The position numbers and the translations under genes were made by a program. Below the pieces are notes generated by a model. That model did no database searches and was not told where the DNA came from. It worked only from the letters and a program-made list of their open reading frames with translations. A DNA stretch of 64,000 bases from Henckelia pumila (Eukaryota > Streptophyta > Magnoliopsida > Lamiales > Gesneriaceae): the NCBI RefSeq assembly GCF_033568475.1, contig NC_133122.1, positions 83,103,442-83,167,441 of the forward strand. Reading direction: 5' to 3'. Every line of letters starts with the position of its first letter. The stretch's first letter is position 1. Positions 35,787 to 47,260 of this stretch are shown piece by piece.

Positions 35787-36152
35787 TATTCTTGCTGAGT
35801 TTTTAAACTTACTATACTTGAATGGTGCAGGTAATGATGATTTCGATGGCTTTATTGATGAATATGGGTCAGGGCATGAAGAGGAGCAAGGGGTCGGACC
35901 CGCGGGGGATGCATGAGTGCGACAATGTTATGAACAGTTTTATTGAGCACCGTTTACTTTTATTTTGAGAAAGGAAAGACAAGTTTTACCTTTTTCTTTT
36001 GTGGTTGATTGTCAACTATACTTTGAATTTTTTTTTTAAATGTTGGTGCGCAAATTTCTAATTTTAAGTAAAGATTTTATTCCGCAAATTATTTTCCTTA
36101 AAAATATAAAGTATGTATGTTTAGTAGCGTTCCTGAGTTTTGGAACATTACA
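35787..36152 (+). mobile_element. Element A 3' LTR, piece 3
   Basis: Begins with the right copy of TATTC and carries on the A LTR text (cttgctgag, then tgaatggtgcaggtaatga). It ends GGAACATTACA at 36152. Confidence 0.85.
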
Positions 36153-37020
36153 ACATATGTTGTGCAACCAAAAATATTTAGATTTGAGTAATTTGGTGCA
36201 TTGACAGTCCATATCTCTTGGGGAGTTTTGAAGCTTATGGTTGTTGATGAACACATATTTATGAGGTAAGCTGCTGTTTTAGTAGCCTCTGCCCAGAATA
36301 TAGGTGGAATAGATGCATTTGACAGCATACACCTTCCTCTTTCAAGAATGGTCCTATTCATTCTTTCAGCAAGTCCATTTTGTTTAGAAGTTTATGCCAC
36401 TGTTAAATGCCTTGAGATACCTTCATCTTTACAGAACTGATTGAATTTATCTGAGCAAAACTCAAGACCATTATCAGTTCTAAGTTTCTTGACGCTCTGA
36501 CCTGTCCGAGTTTCTACCAGTGATTTCCATTCTTTGAAGGACTGAAAAGCTTGGTCTTTAATTCTTAGAATTGTGATCCAAACCTTCCTAGAGTAGTCAT
36601 CGATCATGGATATAAAATACCTTGATCCTCCTCTGGATTGTACTCTTGAAGGCCCCCACAAATCCGAATGAATATAGTTCAATATATATTTGACTTTCAT
36701 ATTTGAAGGTTTAAACTTCACTCGGGTTGACTTGCCAAGTACACATTCTTTACAGAAACCAAGTTTACCAATAGTATAATTGCATAAGATTCCCTGTTTA
36801 TACAATTCTTGAAGACATCTTTCACTTACATGGGCAAGCCTTTGGTGCCAAAGATGAGCTTTATCACTCACATCAGCTGTGAAGTTTACTGATCCAACTA
36901 CAATTCTTTCTTTTAGTGTATAAATTCCATGTTGTTTGGTTCCATTCATTATAATCATGGATCCCTTTAATACTTTCATGACTTCATTCTCAATTTTACA
37001 TGTAGACCATTTGAGTCTAG
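36153..37020 (-). pseudogene. Copia element C, GAG-pre-integrase and integrase
   Basis: On the - strand from the right: HGIYTLKERIVVGS, then LWHQRLAHVSERCLQELYKQ with the zinc-binding block CKECVLGKSTR. The integrase core reads YIHSDLWGPSRV with the first Asp, SMIDDYSRKVW with the second Asp region, and KLRTDNGLEFCS. A stop lies at about 36389. Then RTILERGRCMLS and AAYLINMCSS lead to NLNIFGCTTYV at the junction with element A. Its next domain (the linker before RT) resumes at 15770. Some sequence between them is missing. Confidence 0.88.
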
Positions 37021-38434
37021 TGATCGAGCAAATACTACCACTGAAAATCAACCTATACATATATATATATATATATCAATTAAGCTCGAATATATCGCAA
37101 GTTCACGAGTCAAGTAATAATATAGTGTACAAAGTACGAGTATCATCCCACAGAGATTGATTTATGACAAAATTACCTCAAGTATTATTCTTTAGTTAAT
37201 AAAGATGAGATGAGAATAAATTAATAAACTTAAATAAAAGAATGAAACAAAAGATAAATAACGAAATAAATTTTAAAAAATAAATAAATGATTGTTAGGA
37301 TCTCGGTTCACCTACCCCTTAATCTTCTCTAATGATTGAATTTCAATTCTCAAGCTATGCTTCTAACGGAATTCCTTAATCTATCAATATACTCTGTCAA
37401 ATAAAAATAATTTAATTAACAAAATGCAATAACCAAGTGTCCTTGCGTTATTTAGCAATTGTAATTGCATTAATGAATAGTGGAATCCTCTAGCTTTCGA
37501 CCTAATTGACTATGACTATCAGCATGTATACAACCTCATATGTCTATGCAAGTTGTAGATTCATGGATTATATTACTCTATCGTGTTATAAAATCTCCTT
37601 TCGATATCAATTATAACACATAAAATCAATTCGAAGTTGATGAATCTCCAAATAATCAATAAACACAATAATATAATCAGGAATTCATAAAAACTAAATC
37701 CAATCTTCAAGAAGAAATCAAAACATAGTTTTAGGGGTAGGATCCCCTAAATCCCAACAAAAAGAAAAGAGAAAAGAGACAACTAGTAGTTGCGGTTCTT
37801 GAGTTCTTCTTGTCTTCTCCCTCGCTCACCCCTTCATTCCTTTGATTGATAGTCGCCTCCTCTCTTCAATTCTAACTGCCGTCTAAAGTCCCTAGTTGTG
37901 TTCTTTTCTATTATGTTTATATGTTTTGAAAGTCTGTCAAATAAAGCCCGACAAGTCGCTACTTTGTAATTTTCAAAAATTCAGATTTTTTCCACTTCCG
38001 TTTTGCGCCTAGGCGGAAAAAAATCCCGCCTAGGCACCTAAAATTTTGTCCCAAAAGTGCTTTTCTCGCATATTCTCTTCTACAGAGCGCGACAATTTTC
38101 AAAAAATCATATCTCACAATCTAACCGTCGGATCGAGCTGAAATTTTGAGAGAATATCATAAACTACAATATGGATGGTGAGATTGGATTTGGATCACTC
38201 TAGAGTCAAAAAATAATTTTTGGACCATTAATGATTTGTGATTCCTTCTTGATTGAATTCTCAGTGCTTAAACTCTTCATGTTCTCCCTCTTTTGCCTAG
38301 AACCAATCAAAAATTATGAGTGATCCAAATGAAAAAAAATATTCAATAACTAAGCATGAATGACCTTAAAAACACAAAATATGCAAAACACATGCAAAAC
38401 AATGCAATAAAACACGTAAAAACGACGCCTATCA
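37021..38434 (-). mobile_element. R#2 3' LTR, R2 subtype
   Basis: 1414 bp. On the + strand TGATCGAGC...GACGCCTATCA. The closest match in the window is 13381-14760. A (TA)n run lies near 37057-37075. Palindromes gcgcctaggcgg and cgcctaggc lie near 38006 and 38028. Confidence 0.85.
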
Positions 38435-39829
38435 CATCCCCATACTAACCTTTTGCTCGCCCTTGAGCAAAATAGGTGATAAACTAACAAGAAGACAAAA
38501 AATAAATTAATAAAACAAATCAACATACGGATGATCCCATGGACTTTCTGCCTCAATGAACAACAAAATACCCTCGAGCCTTTTCACAATACACCTTTTC
38601 GATTGCACGTGAGCGTGTGTGTGATATTATTCCAGTGTTATACACTTCAAGTAAAATCAGTTATATGACTGCAAAATAACCAGAATAACACATTGGTGCA
38701 AATATCCCTCGCATGTATCCCTTCCTTCTTGCTACTCCTAGCAGTCACACCTTCCTCAAGCTTAGTATATAAAAATATGGGTGGGTTGTATTTTTAACGC
38801 ACCGCCGGATTTTACACTGGCTTAAGTTGGCCCCATAAATTACCCGCAAACTTAGCTACAACTTTAATAGGATTAGGATTTCAATCCCCTCGTCTATATC
38901 CCGGATGGAACTTCAACCTCATTTCATCCGCATATTTAGCCTTGAACTTAGGGATTAGGATTTCAATCCCTTGTCCATGGCCCGGATGGAGTTTTTTTTT
39001 TCACATGGAAAGCACAAAAATCACTCATTTTTGGAACGAAAAAAATAACTAGATCATAAGTGCACTATTAGAGTATCACCAAAGTTCACAAGACACATTT
39101 TGAGTTCCTTAAACACCTAGTGTCGTGCAATAGTCAAGCAGTCTTAACTTCATCACTCTTAGTACATTCCACATGTTTAACAGTTGTGCATAAAAATATT
39201 CACATTGCAATTCAAGGTTTTCAAATTAAATTTAAGGGTAAAATTTTTCAAATATTATTACTTAAGTCTCATTTTTCATCTACATCATAGGCTACCATGT
39301 TCTCATCCGAATTTAGTATGTGAAGGACACGACACGAACTTATGCATGAAAAAATAAATAATTAAACAAAAAATTTCAAAAATTTCCCCCTCCCCATAAT
39401 AAAATCTTACATTATCCTTAATGCAAAATATAAGCATGACTATGAAAAAGCACAAAACAACAATAACACACAATGCAAACAAAACAAACAAAAAAATGAA
39501 ACGGAAAACTCCCTTAATCAATCGTCGTGGTGTATATCCATCTTTTGCTGTTGCACCACACTTCTTAGGCCATCCATATTCCCATCTATTCATCGGACGG
39601 TGTTTGTCAATTTATTAAATCTCTCCCATGCCGCGTAGAATGGCTCTCCATGTTGTTGGGTAACACTTGTGAATAATTGTCGATAGAACATCTCAAAGTA
39701 TTACACCAGATGAATTCCTGCAAAAATAAAATAGAGAAAAGGTAGATAACGCAAGAATAAAATTTTTATAAATAAAAATAAGAAATTAACTATAGAAAAT
39801 AACAAAAAGTAAAAATTGTCGATTTAAAT
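38435..39829 (-). mobile_element. R#2 internal region
   Basis: Collinear with parts of R#1 11017-13357 but shorter. It keeps the caatcccc/cccggatgga tandem block (near 38870-38990), the cttttgctgttgcaccaca block (39541) and the first gag block on the - strand (39600-39690). The rest of gag is gone. No intact reading frame. Confidence 0.7.
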
Positions 39830-39846
39830 CCCTAACAACGGCGCCA
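39830..39846 (-). other. R#2 primer-binding site, tRNA-Asp type
   Basis: On the - strand TGGCGCCGTTGTTAGGG, complementary to the tRNA-Asp 3' end apart from a few bases, six bases from the LTR at 39853. Confidence 0.85.
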
Positions 39847-39852
39847 AAAACT

Positions 39853-41258
39853 TGATCGAGCAAATACTACCACAGAAAATCAAATCAAATATGTCTATAA
39901 ATTAAGCTCGAATAAATCGCAAGTGCACGAGTCAAGAAATAATATAACGTACAGAGTACGAGTATCGTCCCACAAATATTGATTTATGACAAAATTACCC
40001 AAGTATTATTTTTTAGTTAATAAAGATGAGATGGAGAATGAATATATGAACGACAAAAACTAGGATGAAACAAAATAAAAATAGATAAATTAAATTAAAT
40101 TAAGATAATAAATAAATGATTGTTAGGATCTCGGTTCACCTACACATTTCTTCTCTAATGATTTAATTTTCATTCTCAAGTCATGATTTTGATGGAATTC
40201 CTTAATCTATCAATATACTCTGTCGAGCAACATTAATATGATTAATAAATTGCAATAACCAAGTGTCATTGCGTTATTTAGCAATTGCAATCGCATTAAT
40301 GAATGGTGAAATCCTCTAGCTTTCGACATATTAGACTATGACTATCAACATGTATCCAACCTTATATGTCTATGAAATTTATATATCCATGGATTATATT
40401 ACTCTATCATGATATAAAATCTCCTTTCGATATCAATCATAACATATAAAATTACTTCGAAGTTGATTAATCTCCAAATATTCAATAAACACAATAATAT
40501 AATCAAGAATGCATAAAAACCAAATTCAATCTTCAAGAAGAAATTTAAACATAATTTTGGAGGTAGGATCCTCTAAATCCCAACAAAAAGAAAAGAGAAA
40601 AGAGAAAACTAGTTTTTGTTGTTGTTGATTCTTCTTGAGTTCTTCAAGTTTTGGCTCCCTCGCTCACGTTCGTCCTCCTTGATTGCGGCTCCTTGCTGCA
40701 TCTCTTCCATCTCCCTTGATGTTTCTTTTATCTCTTATTTATATGTCTTGAAAGCCCATCAAATAAATCCCAGAAACTCGCAACTTTTAATTTTTGAAAA
40801 TTCAGATTTTTTCTCCTACCGCGCCGTGCCTAGGCGCAAGAAAATCCCGCCTAGGCGCAAGAAAATCGCGCCTAAGCACCTGATTTTTTTCCCAGCGCGC
40901 ATTTTTCTTCAAAAAAAATCATATCCAAAGTTCTAGCCTTCGGATCAAGCTAGAATTTTGACAGAAGCTTTAAAACATCCTAAGGTACAATCTGAACAGT
41001 GAAGATTGGATTTGGATCAATATAGAGTCAAAAATAAATTTTGGACCATTAATGCTTTGTGATTCCTACTTGTGTCACTTTTCCGTGCTCAAACTCTTTC
41101 TTTTCTCCATATTTTGCCTACAACCAACCAAAAATCATGATGAGTCATCCGAATGCAACAAATATTCAAAACCTAAATGCGAATGACCTTAACAAAACAA
41201 AATTATGCAAAATGAATGCAAAATAATGCAATGAAACACGTAAAAACAACTCATGTCA
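39853..41258 (-). mobile_element. R#2 5' LTR, R1 subtype
   Basis: 1406 bp. On the + strand TGATCGAGC...AACTCATGTCA. It resembles 9681-11016 (shared cgacaaaaactaggatgaaac block and caactcatgtca end) and not its own partner LTR at 37021. Confidence 0.85.
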
Positions 41259-41263
41259 TCTAG

Positions 41264-41569
41264 CATTCCAACTAATATGAGATTCCTCTTCAATTTAGGA
41301 ATATATCTGACAGAAGAGAGAAAAATTTCACAAACATCATCAAGTTTCAATTTTATGTTGCCGATTCCCACATCTTTACAAGCTTTATTATTTCCTAGCA
41401 GTACTGAACCTTTTTCAACCTCTTTGTAATCATGAAACCAGTTTTGATGTGGGCTCATATGGAAAGAACAACTTGAGTCCATGATCCAATTTTCTTTGGA
41501 TTCAGTAATGGTAGCTAGTAGGACGTCTGATGATTCATATCCATCACTTGCTACAGATGAATCACCATT
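41264..41569 (-). pseudogene. Copia element C, protease region, 5'-truncated
   Basis: On the - strand this encodes ESKENWIMDSSCSFHMSPH (the protease block, with D-S-S in place of the usual D-S/T-G), LGNNKACKDVGIGNI, and SVRYIPKLKRNLILVG, which leads into the integrase piece at 37020. Upstream of it (toward 41570) the reading continues in a gag-like tail and then stops matching at the TRIM element. No gag, primer-binding site or 5' LTR of C was found. Confidence 0.75.
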
Positions 41570-42575
41570 GACGTTGCGCTGTTTGATCTGGTTGGTTTGG
41601 TGGGCTGTAAAAGAGGGACACCATATCTTAACAGGTAATAATGTCTCTGATGGGGACAGGGTGGCCGTAGAGAAAGGATAAGATTGGTCTCGAGGGATAT
41701 GAGATAGTACTAATAGTAAGACACGTCCTCCCTAGACTCATGGGCTTAACAACATGATTCATCGACGCTGCCACAAGTACAAAGAAATAAAGTTATGCCT
41801 TGGCTAACAACTATAGTTTTTGGCCTAGTGGTAAGCGCTTGATCCTAACAACTGGTATCAGAGCCAAGGTCATGGGTTTGAGTCGTACAAAAAGCATATA
41901 AATATAATTCTTGGGGGAAAATGTTAGGTTAAGCATGCAAGGGTGAGAGTAGTACTAGGATGGGTGATCAATTGAGTACCTCTAGTACGTCAGGAGAGTA
42001 ATACTAGGATGTGTGACCTCCTCAGAACCTCTAGTGCATCAAGCTTCTGACGTTGCGTTGTTTGATCTGGTTGTATGGAGGAATGTTGGGTGAAACGTGG
42101 AAGGGTGAGAGTAGTACTAGGATGGGTTACCTCTTGGGAAGCTCTTGCTAGGTGGGATGTAAAAGAAGGACATCAGATCTTAATGAGTAATATTGTCTCT
42201 GCTGGATATGGGCCAGCAGTAGGAAAAAGATAAGACTGATCTCAAAAGGGATATAAGACAGCACCAGCAGTAAGGACTAAGGCACGCCCTCCTTAGACTC
42301 ATGTGCTTAACAATCCGACTTGTTTGCACTGCCATAAGAATAATAAAATAAAATTGCCAAAGGATATGAGACAACACCAGCAAAAAAGCACGCCCTCCTT
42401 AGACTCATGAGATTAACAATCTGACCTATCTGTGCTGCCACAAGTATAAGTAAATAAAGTTGTGTCTAGGCTAACAATTTGACTCATCTGCACTGCCACA
42501 AGTATAGGAAAATAAAGTTGTGTCGTGACTAACAACTATAGTTTTTTGTCTAATGGTAAACACTTGATCATAACA
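41570..42575 (+). mobile_element. TRIM-like miniature LTR element
   Basis: A 3'-terminal part of a 5' LTR (41570-41850, ending GATCCTAACA) is followed after two bases by TGGTATCAGAGCC (41853-41865), the tRNA-iMet primer-binding site. Only 71 bp of internal sequence follow, ending in the purine run ttgggggaaaa, and then a 654-bp 3' LTR (41922-42575, TGTTAGGTT...GATCATAACA). The two LTRs share gacgttgcg(c/t)tgtttgatctgg, the gtaatattgtctctg block and the gcacgccctcc block. There is no coding capacity. The 3' LTR has internal duplications of gggtgagagtagtactagg and of cacgccctccttagactcat. Confidence 0.8.
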
Positions 42576-42820
42576 CATTGAAGACAAAAACTCATGATAT
42601 AACATCAAAATCTCACAATTATAGTAAATCTCATGATATAATTGTTGTAAATATCGTTGTACGATATATTTGTTTTATCTTTAGAATTATCCATTAAAAA
42701 AGAGTACGTACCCTTTTACTAAAAAGTGGAATTTGTCAAAAAACGCTATAGTTCATGGCAAAAGGATGGGTTTTATACATGGTAAACCCAAAAACATTGT
42801 ATTCTCCATCCAAATCTGAC
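42576..42820. other. AT-rich intergenic sequence
   Basis: Nothing recognised. Confidence 0.5.
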
Positions 42821-43816
42821 AATGTATTGCACTTATCTCACTTGACGTTTAAACAAAATTGTTTGGTTTATCGCTTATAAAATGAAATCACTAATATTAG
42901 TTTTGATCTTATGCACCTTAGTATGTAGGATTTTTATGAGCGACCACTAAAATACACTAGTAGGTTTTAATGTTTGTTTTTAGAAATCACTAAAATACAC
43001 TAGTGTGTTTTAAAGATCGCTCACGAAAATAATGTAAATTATTGTGCGTGCGATCAAAACTAATGTTTTATTTTTTAAAAAATCACTAAAATTCATTAGT
43101 GTGTTTTAGTGGTTGCTCACGAAAATACTGCATACTATTGTGCGTTTTGATCGCACGCACACTAGTTTGCAGTATTTTCGTGAGAGACCACTAAAACCTA
43201 CTAGTGGGTTTCAGTGTTTTTTTTTTACAAATCACTTAAATCTACTGGTGGGTTTTAGTGGTTGCTCACGAAAATCCTGCTTACTAGGGTGTGTGGTATC
43301 AAAACTATATTAGTTTTAATGGCAATGTATTGCACTTATCTCACTTGACGTTTAAACAAAATTGTTTGGTTTATCACTTATAAAATGAAATCACTAATAT
43401 TAGTTTTGATCTCATGCACCTTAGTATGCAGGATTTTCGTGAGCGACCACTAAAATACACTAATGGGTTTTAATGTTTGTTTTTAGAAATCACTAAAATT
43501 CACTAGTGTGTTTTAGTGATCGCTCACGAAAATACTGTAAATTATTGTGCGTGCGATCAAAACTAATGTTTTATTTTTTTTAGAAATCGCTAAAATTCAC
43601 TGGTGTGTTTTAGTGGTCGCTCACGAAAATACTGCATACTATTGTGCGTTTTGATCGCACGCACACTAGTTTGCAATATTTTCGTAAGCGACCACTAAAA
43701 CCTACTAGTGGGTTTCAGTGTTTTTTTTTTTTTTACAAATCACTTAAATCTACTGGTGGGTTTTAGTGGTTGCTCACGAAAATTCTGCTTACTAGGGTGC
43801 GTGGTATTTTTCGGTA
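42821..43816. repeat. Foldback (MITE-like) cluster, duplicated in tandem
   Basis: Two direct copies, 503 bp apart, start aatgtattgcacttatctcac (42821 and 43324). Each holds several inverted pieces: gttttgatc..gcac ends, ttttcgtgagcgaccactaaaa and its complement ttttagtggtcgctcacgaaaa, and a self-complementary gtgcgttttgatcgcacgc in the middle. The copies differ by a few substitutions and the length of a T run. Confidence 0.8.
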
Positions 43817-43951
43817 TATCGAATTTTTTTCGGTATCTATACGATATAAATATGGATTTTTTCCATACCAAAATTTCATAATTTCGCTATTGCTATCGGT
43901 ATGAATTTTTTTCATACAATATTTTTAGTAAGGTATACCGAAATATATATA

Positions 43952-44311
43952 CTAGTATTTCGCAGCACGCGTTGCATGCTCGTACATTTTATTTTTTTAA
44001 CGAAAAAAATAAATAATAAATTGTAAAATTAAAAAATAATGAAAATATAACGTTTTTCTAAACAAATATTCACAAAAAATATATATATCTTATAAAGTGG
44101 GTGTCATTTTTGTAAATAAAATAATATAAAGGACACAAAGTGAGCTTTTAATGGCTAGAAAAGATGAAACTGTATAAAATGACTATTTTTCCCAATAATT
44201 TTGGTTTTATTGAAAATTAAGTTAGGAGATAATGATAATTTCAAATTAAGTTTCACCAATTAATTGAAAGTTTGTTAATTAGAGGGTCTCTACTTTAATA
44301 ATATAGTAAGA
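43952..44311 (-). mobile_element. Small non-autonomous Helitron
   Basis: On the - strand it starts TCTTACTATATTATTAAAG and ends with a GC-rich hairpin (gcaacgcgtgc) followed by CTAG. It lies between A and T in a TATATA tract on both sides, as Helitrons do. 360 bp, no coding region, no target duplication. Confidence 0.6.
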
Positions 44312-44329
44312 TATATATATATACAGTAA

Positions 44330-44426
44330 TGATCACCTGCACCCTAGGGTGCAGGATTTTTCGTGTGCGATTTTTTTTTACACTATCGCACACGAAAAAT
44401 CATGCACCTTAGGGTGCAGGTGATCA
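44330..44426. mobile_element. 97-bp hairpin MITE
   Basis: Arms tgatcacctgcaccctaggg / ccttagggtgcaggtgatca continue into ttttcgtgtgcga / tcgcacacgaaaa, with a loop of about 10 bp rich in T and A. The inner arm resembles the ends of the foldback cluster at 42821-43816, so these may be one family. Confidence 0.75.
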
Positions 44427-46661
44427 AAATTATATATATATATATTGGTATGATCTGAAAATTTTAATCCAATTTTAATTATATCTTGTATTTTAAAATT
44501 TCAATCAACTTTTAAAAGATGAGATAATTGTCAAAATCTTGTCTTTTTCTAATTGTAGTTTCACTCTTGTATATGTAGTTATTTTCTAAACACTTATTTA
44601 TACATTTTTTTTTACCAGACACTTGTTTATACACTTTAATAACATATGATTGTACCAAAGTTCAATATTTTCGATTTAAATCCAGAAGGATTTTTCTTAG
44701 CGGATTCAACCAAATTCCCTCCCAAGTACATGTAAATTGTTGAGATTTTTATGGATATTTTCTTGGAAGTTTGTTAATTGTGCGACCCACTAAACAATGC
44801 GATACCCATTATTATATAGTCCAACGACTCCAACCATCTAATGGTGTTGTGGCTGTGAAATTCGAGTCTCTCTCTTTATTTCCAATAAAATTTGATTTTC
44901 ACGTATTTATTGTAAGTGATTTTTTTCTTAAAAAAATAGTTAATATATAATGTTTTTTTTACAATAAAAGAAATTGACAAAAATAATAAAACTAGTATCA
45001 CGAGACGTGTTACATGATTGTACAACTTTTTTGGATTTTAATAAAATTTTGTAATCGGTTGGATTTATATTGCAGAATAAGATAATATTATAATTATCAA
45101 CATCTACAAGATCAAGTTTGACAAAATATCAAAATGCACAAGGATAAATTTGACTGAATAAAAAAAATCATACCATAACTCCTTTATTTATCTCTAATTA
45201 TGCCCAACTTTAGTATAAGATGTCGAGGTTAATTATTATTATAAGGTGTAGTTCCAAAAAGGTCATACCAGGTGAGACCAAACCTTAATGTCTAATCCCT
45301 CGTATGTATATTATTAATTATTTAAGCAAACGTGACGTGCATAACTGTCTAAATTAATTGTATGTAACATTTTGGCATTTGAAAACATAAAATTTATTAT
45401 GCAATCAAAATTTTCTCGGGACCAGTTTAATGAGCAAGATCTTCAATTTTTCAATGTTTGTGTCGGTGGAGTTGAACTCGGTCCGCCTCTGCAAAGACAA
45501 ACAAAAGCTAGTTATAGGGCATCAGATATGTTTTTGGCGTAACTCTGCTAATTCAGATTTTGGCTCAGCAAAATAAAAGTGAAAAAGTGTGGGAGAAAAT
45601 GGTTGAGTGAAATATTGTGTGTATGTCTCAAACTGTTATGCATATCTTATCTGATCTTCTATATCTCTTTTATATTATTAAGTTTGAGACATATGATAGT
45701 AACTACTTTTGGTAAGTTATGCTATATCAATTTTTATCTTCAAAATATCCTTATCGCATAACTACAATAATTATTTTTAAATAAAATAAATAATAATAAA
45801 TTAATACTAAAAACATAACATTAAATATAAATTACTCAAAGCTTATTATATTTCATATAAGAGTTTATTATGAACAAATATAAAACTATATTTTAGATAA
45901 AATTGTAACTCATATGCATACATCGTGTGCATATGTTTATTAGTATTTATAAAAATACGAGGAACCAATTACGTTATCAGGATATGACAGTAGTTTGGAA
46001 ATTTTCCTTGAAGAAGATATTTGGTTAGCAAACTTAGACTGAGCCGCATCAAGCACTGACTTGTATTGTTCTTGTGATCTTCCCGATTACTTTTCTATCA
46101 CTAGAGATTCCCTTGCGCATTTCCTACTTTCGAGATATACTAAGCGTTGAAGTACCATTTCTTATGCCTAAGATGCAAAAGTTCTAAAATTTTTATTTTG
46201 ACATTAAAAATTAGCACTTGGGCATTCATATGGTTTATTAAAACATTCATAGGGTGTATACGAATATATCTTTAGCAAAATGTTCACTTGGTTCCAACTA
46301 TTCTGAATTTAGCGGATTAAATTCCTACGAACAATCATCTTGAGAATCTTCTTTTTTTCAAATCCTTTCTTCAAGCTTCTAATCGAGTCCACGACTGAAT
46401 TGTTTTCATTTTCTAGTTTGATAGAAGAAGTTTTACGTTGAGATAAAATCAAAGAAAATGACGACTCGAATCCCTATTGAAAGAGGGGCGGCTAAAATCC
46501 CTTTTGAAAGAGGAGATGATTTTTGAAAATCCTTTCTAGTCTTACGACTAGGGTTTTCGAAAATCTTGATATATTATTTTATCAAGTTTTTCCTTTATGT
46601 GCAAGTTTTATGATATGGTATCAAAAAGTTTCCTTATGTAAATTAATACATATACTATAAT
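44427..46661. other. Intergenic, no gene recognised
   Basis: AT-rich, with poly-A/T runs. Open frames (for example 45579-45761) are short and without similarity that I can recognise. Confidence 0.5.
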
Positions 46662-47260
46662 TGTGACGTCCCGTATTATTGGATATTTTCAAAAATTATG
46701 ATTCGAAAAAATGCGGAATACATTTTTTTATACATGCATCGTGCTCATAAGTACAAAATATCATGCGTAAAATTAATTTCAATTAAAGAAACTCAAAATC
46801 TAACGGTTCAAAACTGGTTTAAACTATCATTGAACAGAAATGACACTAACTCATACAGAAACACCAAAACTTTCTCACACGTGCAAAACTTGAAACTGCA
46901 AAATACGTTATCATAAAATAATGTGTTTAAAACATGATTTGAATCTTTAAATTACTTGCTAAAACATGATATCAAATATACATGCATAACATTAATAAAA
47001 TGTCTAAGCTTCGTGGACATGCAAGACATAAGGTTCTCGAACATCCGTGTCATGCAAACTTTTCTCGCCTTCTCGACTACTCGGCCCATGATCAACCTTA
47101 AAATATTTAATTTCTACTTTTACATCTGCACCATACAAATATAGTGAGTCTAAAGACTCAGCAAGAAACCTTCATTACATAGCTAATACATAATAAAAAA
47201 TTATCATTCTTTGGATGTGCAATACTTAAACATAACATTTGACCTAAAAATAATGAACAG
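46662..47260 (-). mobile_element. Gypsy LTR fragment, minus orientation
   Basis: Starts TGTGACGTCCCG, the inverted end of the gypsy LTR family. It contains gcaccatacaaatatagtgagtctaaagactcagcaag-type sequence (47126-47166), the complement of the cttgctgag..ttgaatggtgca block in the LTRs at 21880 and 35792. The right edge is not sharp. Confidence 0.7.

Larger units (their letters stand above)
15771..36152 (+). mobile_element. Gypsy element A (Tekay/Del-type), 5'-truncated, with nested B and D
   Basis: Only the end of pol and the 3' LTR remain. The LTR lies in pieces 16646-18182, 22223-22338 and 35792-36152. They sum to 2014 bp, close to the 2020 bp of the related LTR of B. The left edge is a non-standard junction at 15771 where a 17-bp block (acaccgtggtttgggaa) occurs twice, 4 bp apart. 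The right edge, GGAACATTACA, abuts the integrase part of copia element C. Confidence 0.85.
37021..41258 (-). mobile_element. Element R#2, tRNA-Asp-primed non-autonomous LTR retrotransposon, TSD TCTAG
   Basis: 4238 bp flanked by TCTAG on both sides (37016-37020 and 41259-41263). Removing it restores the junction of copia C between its integrase and protease pieces. On the - strand: 5' LTR 39853-41258, primer-binding site 39830-39846, short internal region, polypurine stretch, and 3' LTR 37021-38434. The internal 1.4 kb has no pol. The two LTRs belong to visibly different subtypes. Confidence 0.9.

Noticed and set aside
41820-41890. Possible tRNA gene
   Set aside because: The TGGTATCAGAGCC stretch is a primer-binding site following an LTR end, and no acceptor stem can be drawn. 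It is kept only as a remark on the TRIM-like element.
44881-46660. Possible further LTR pieces
   Set aside because: Some phrases recall LTR sequence (near 46410-46560), but no ends, PBS or coding remains could be shown.
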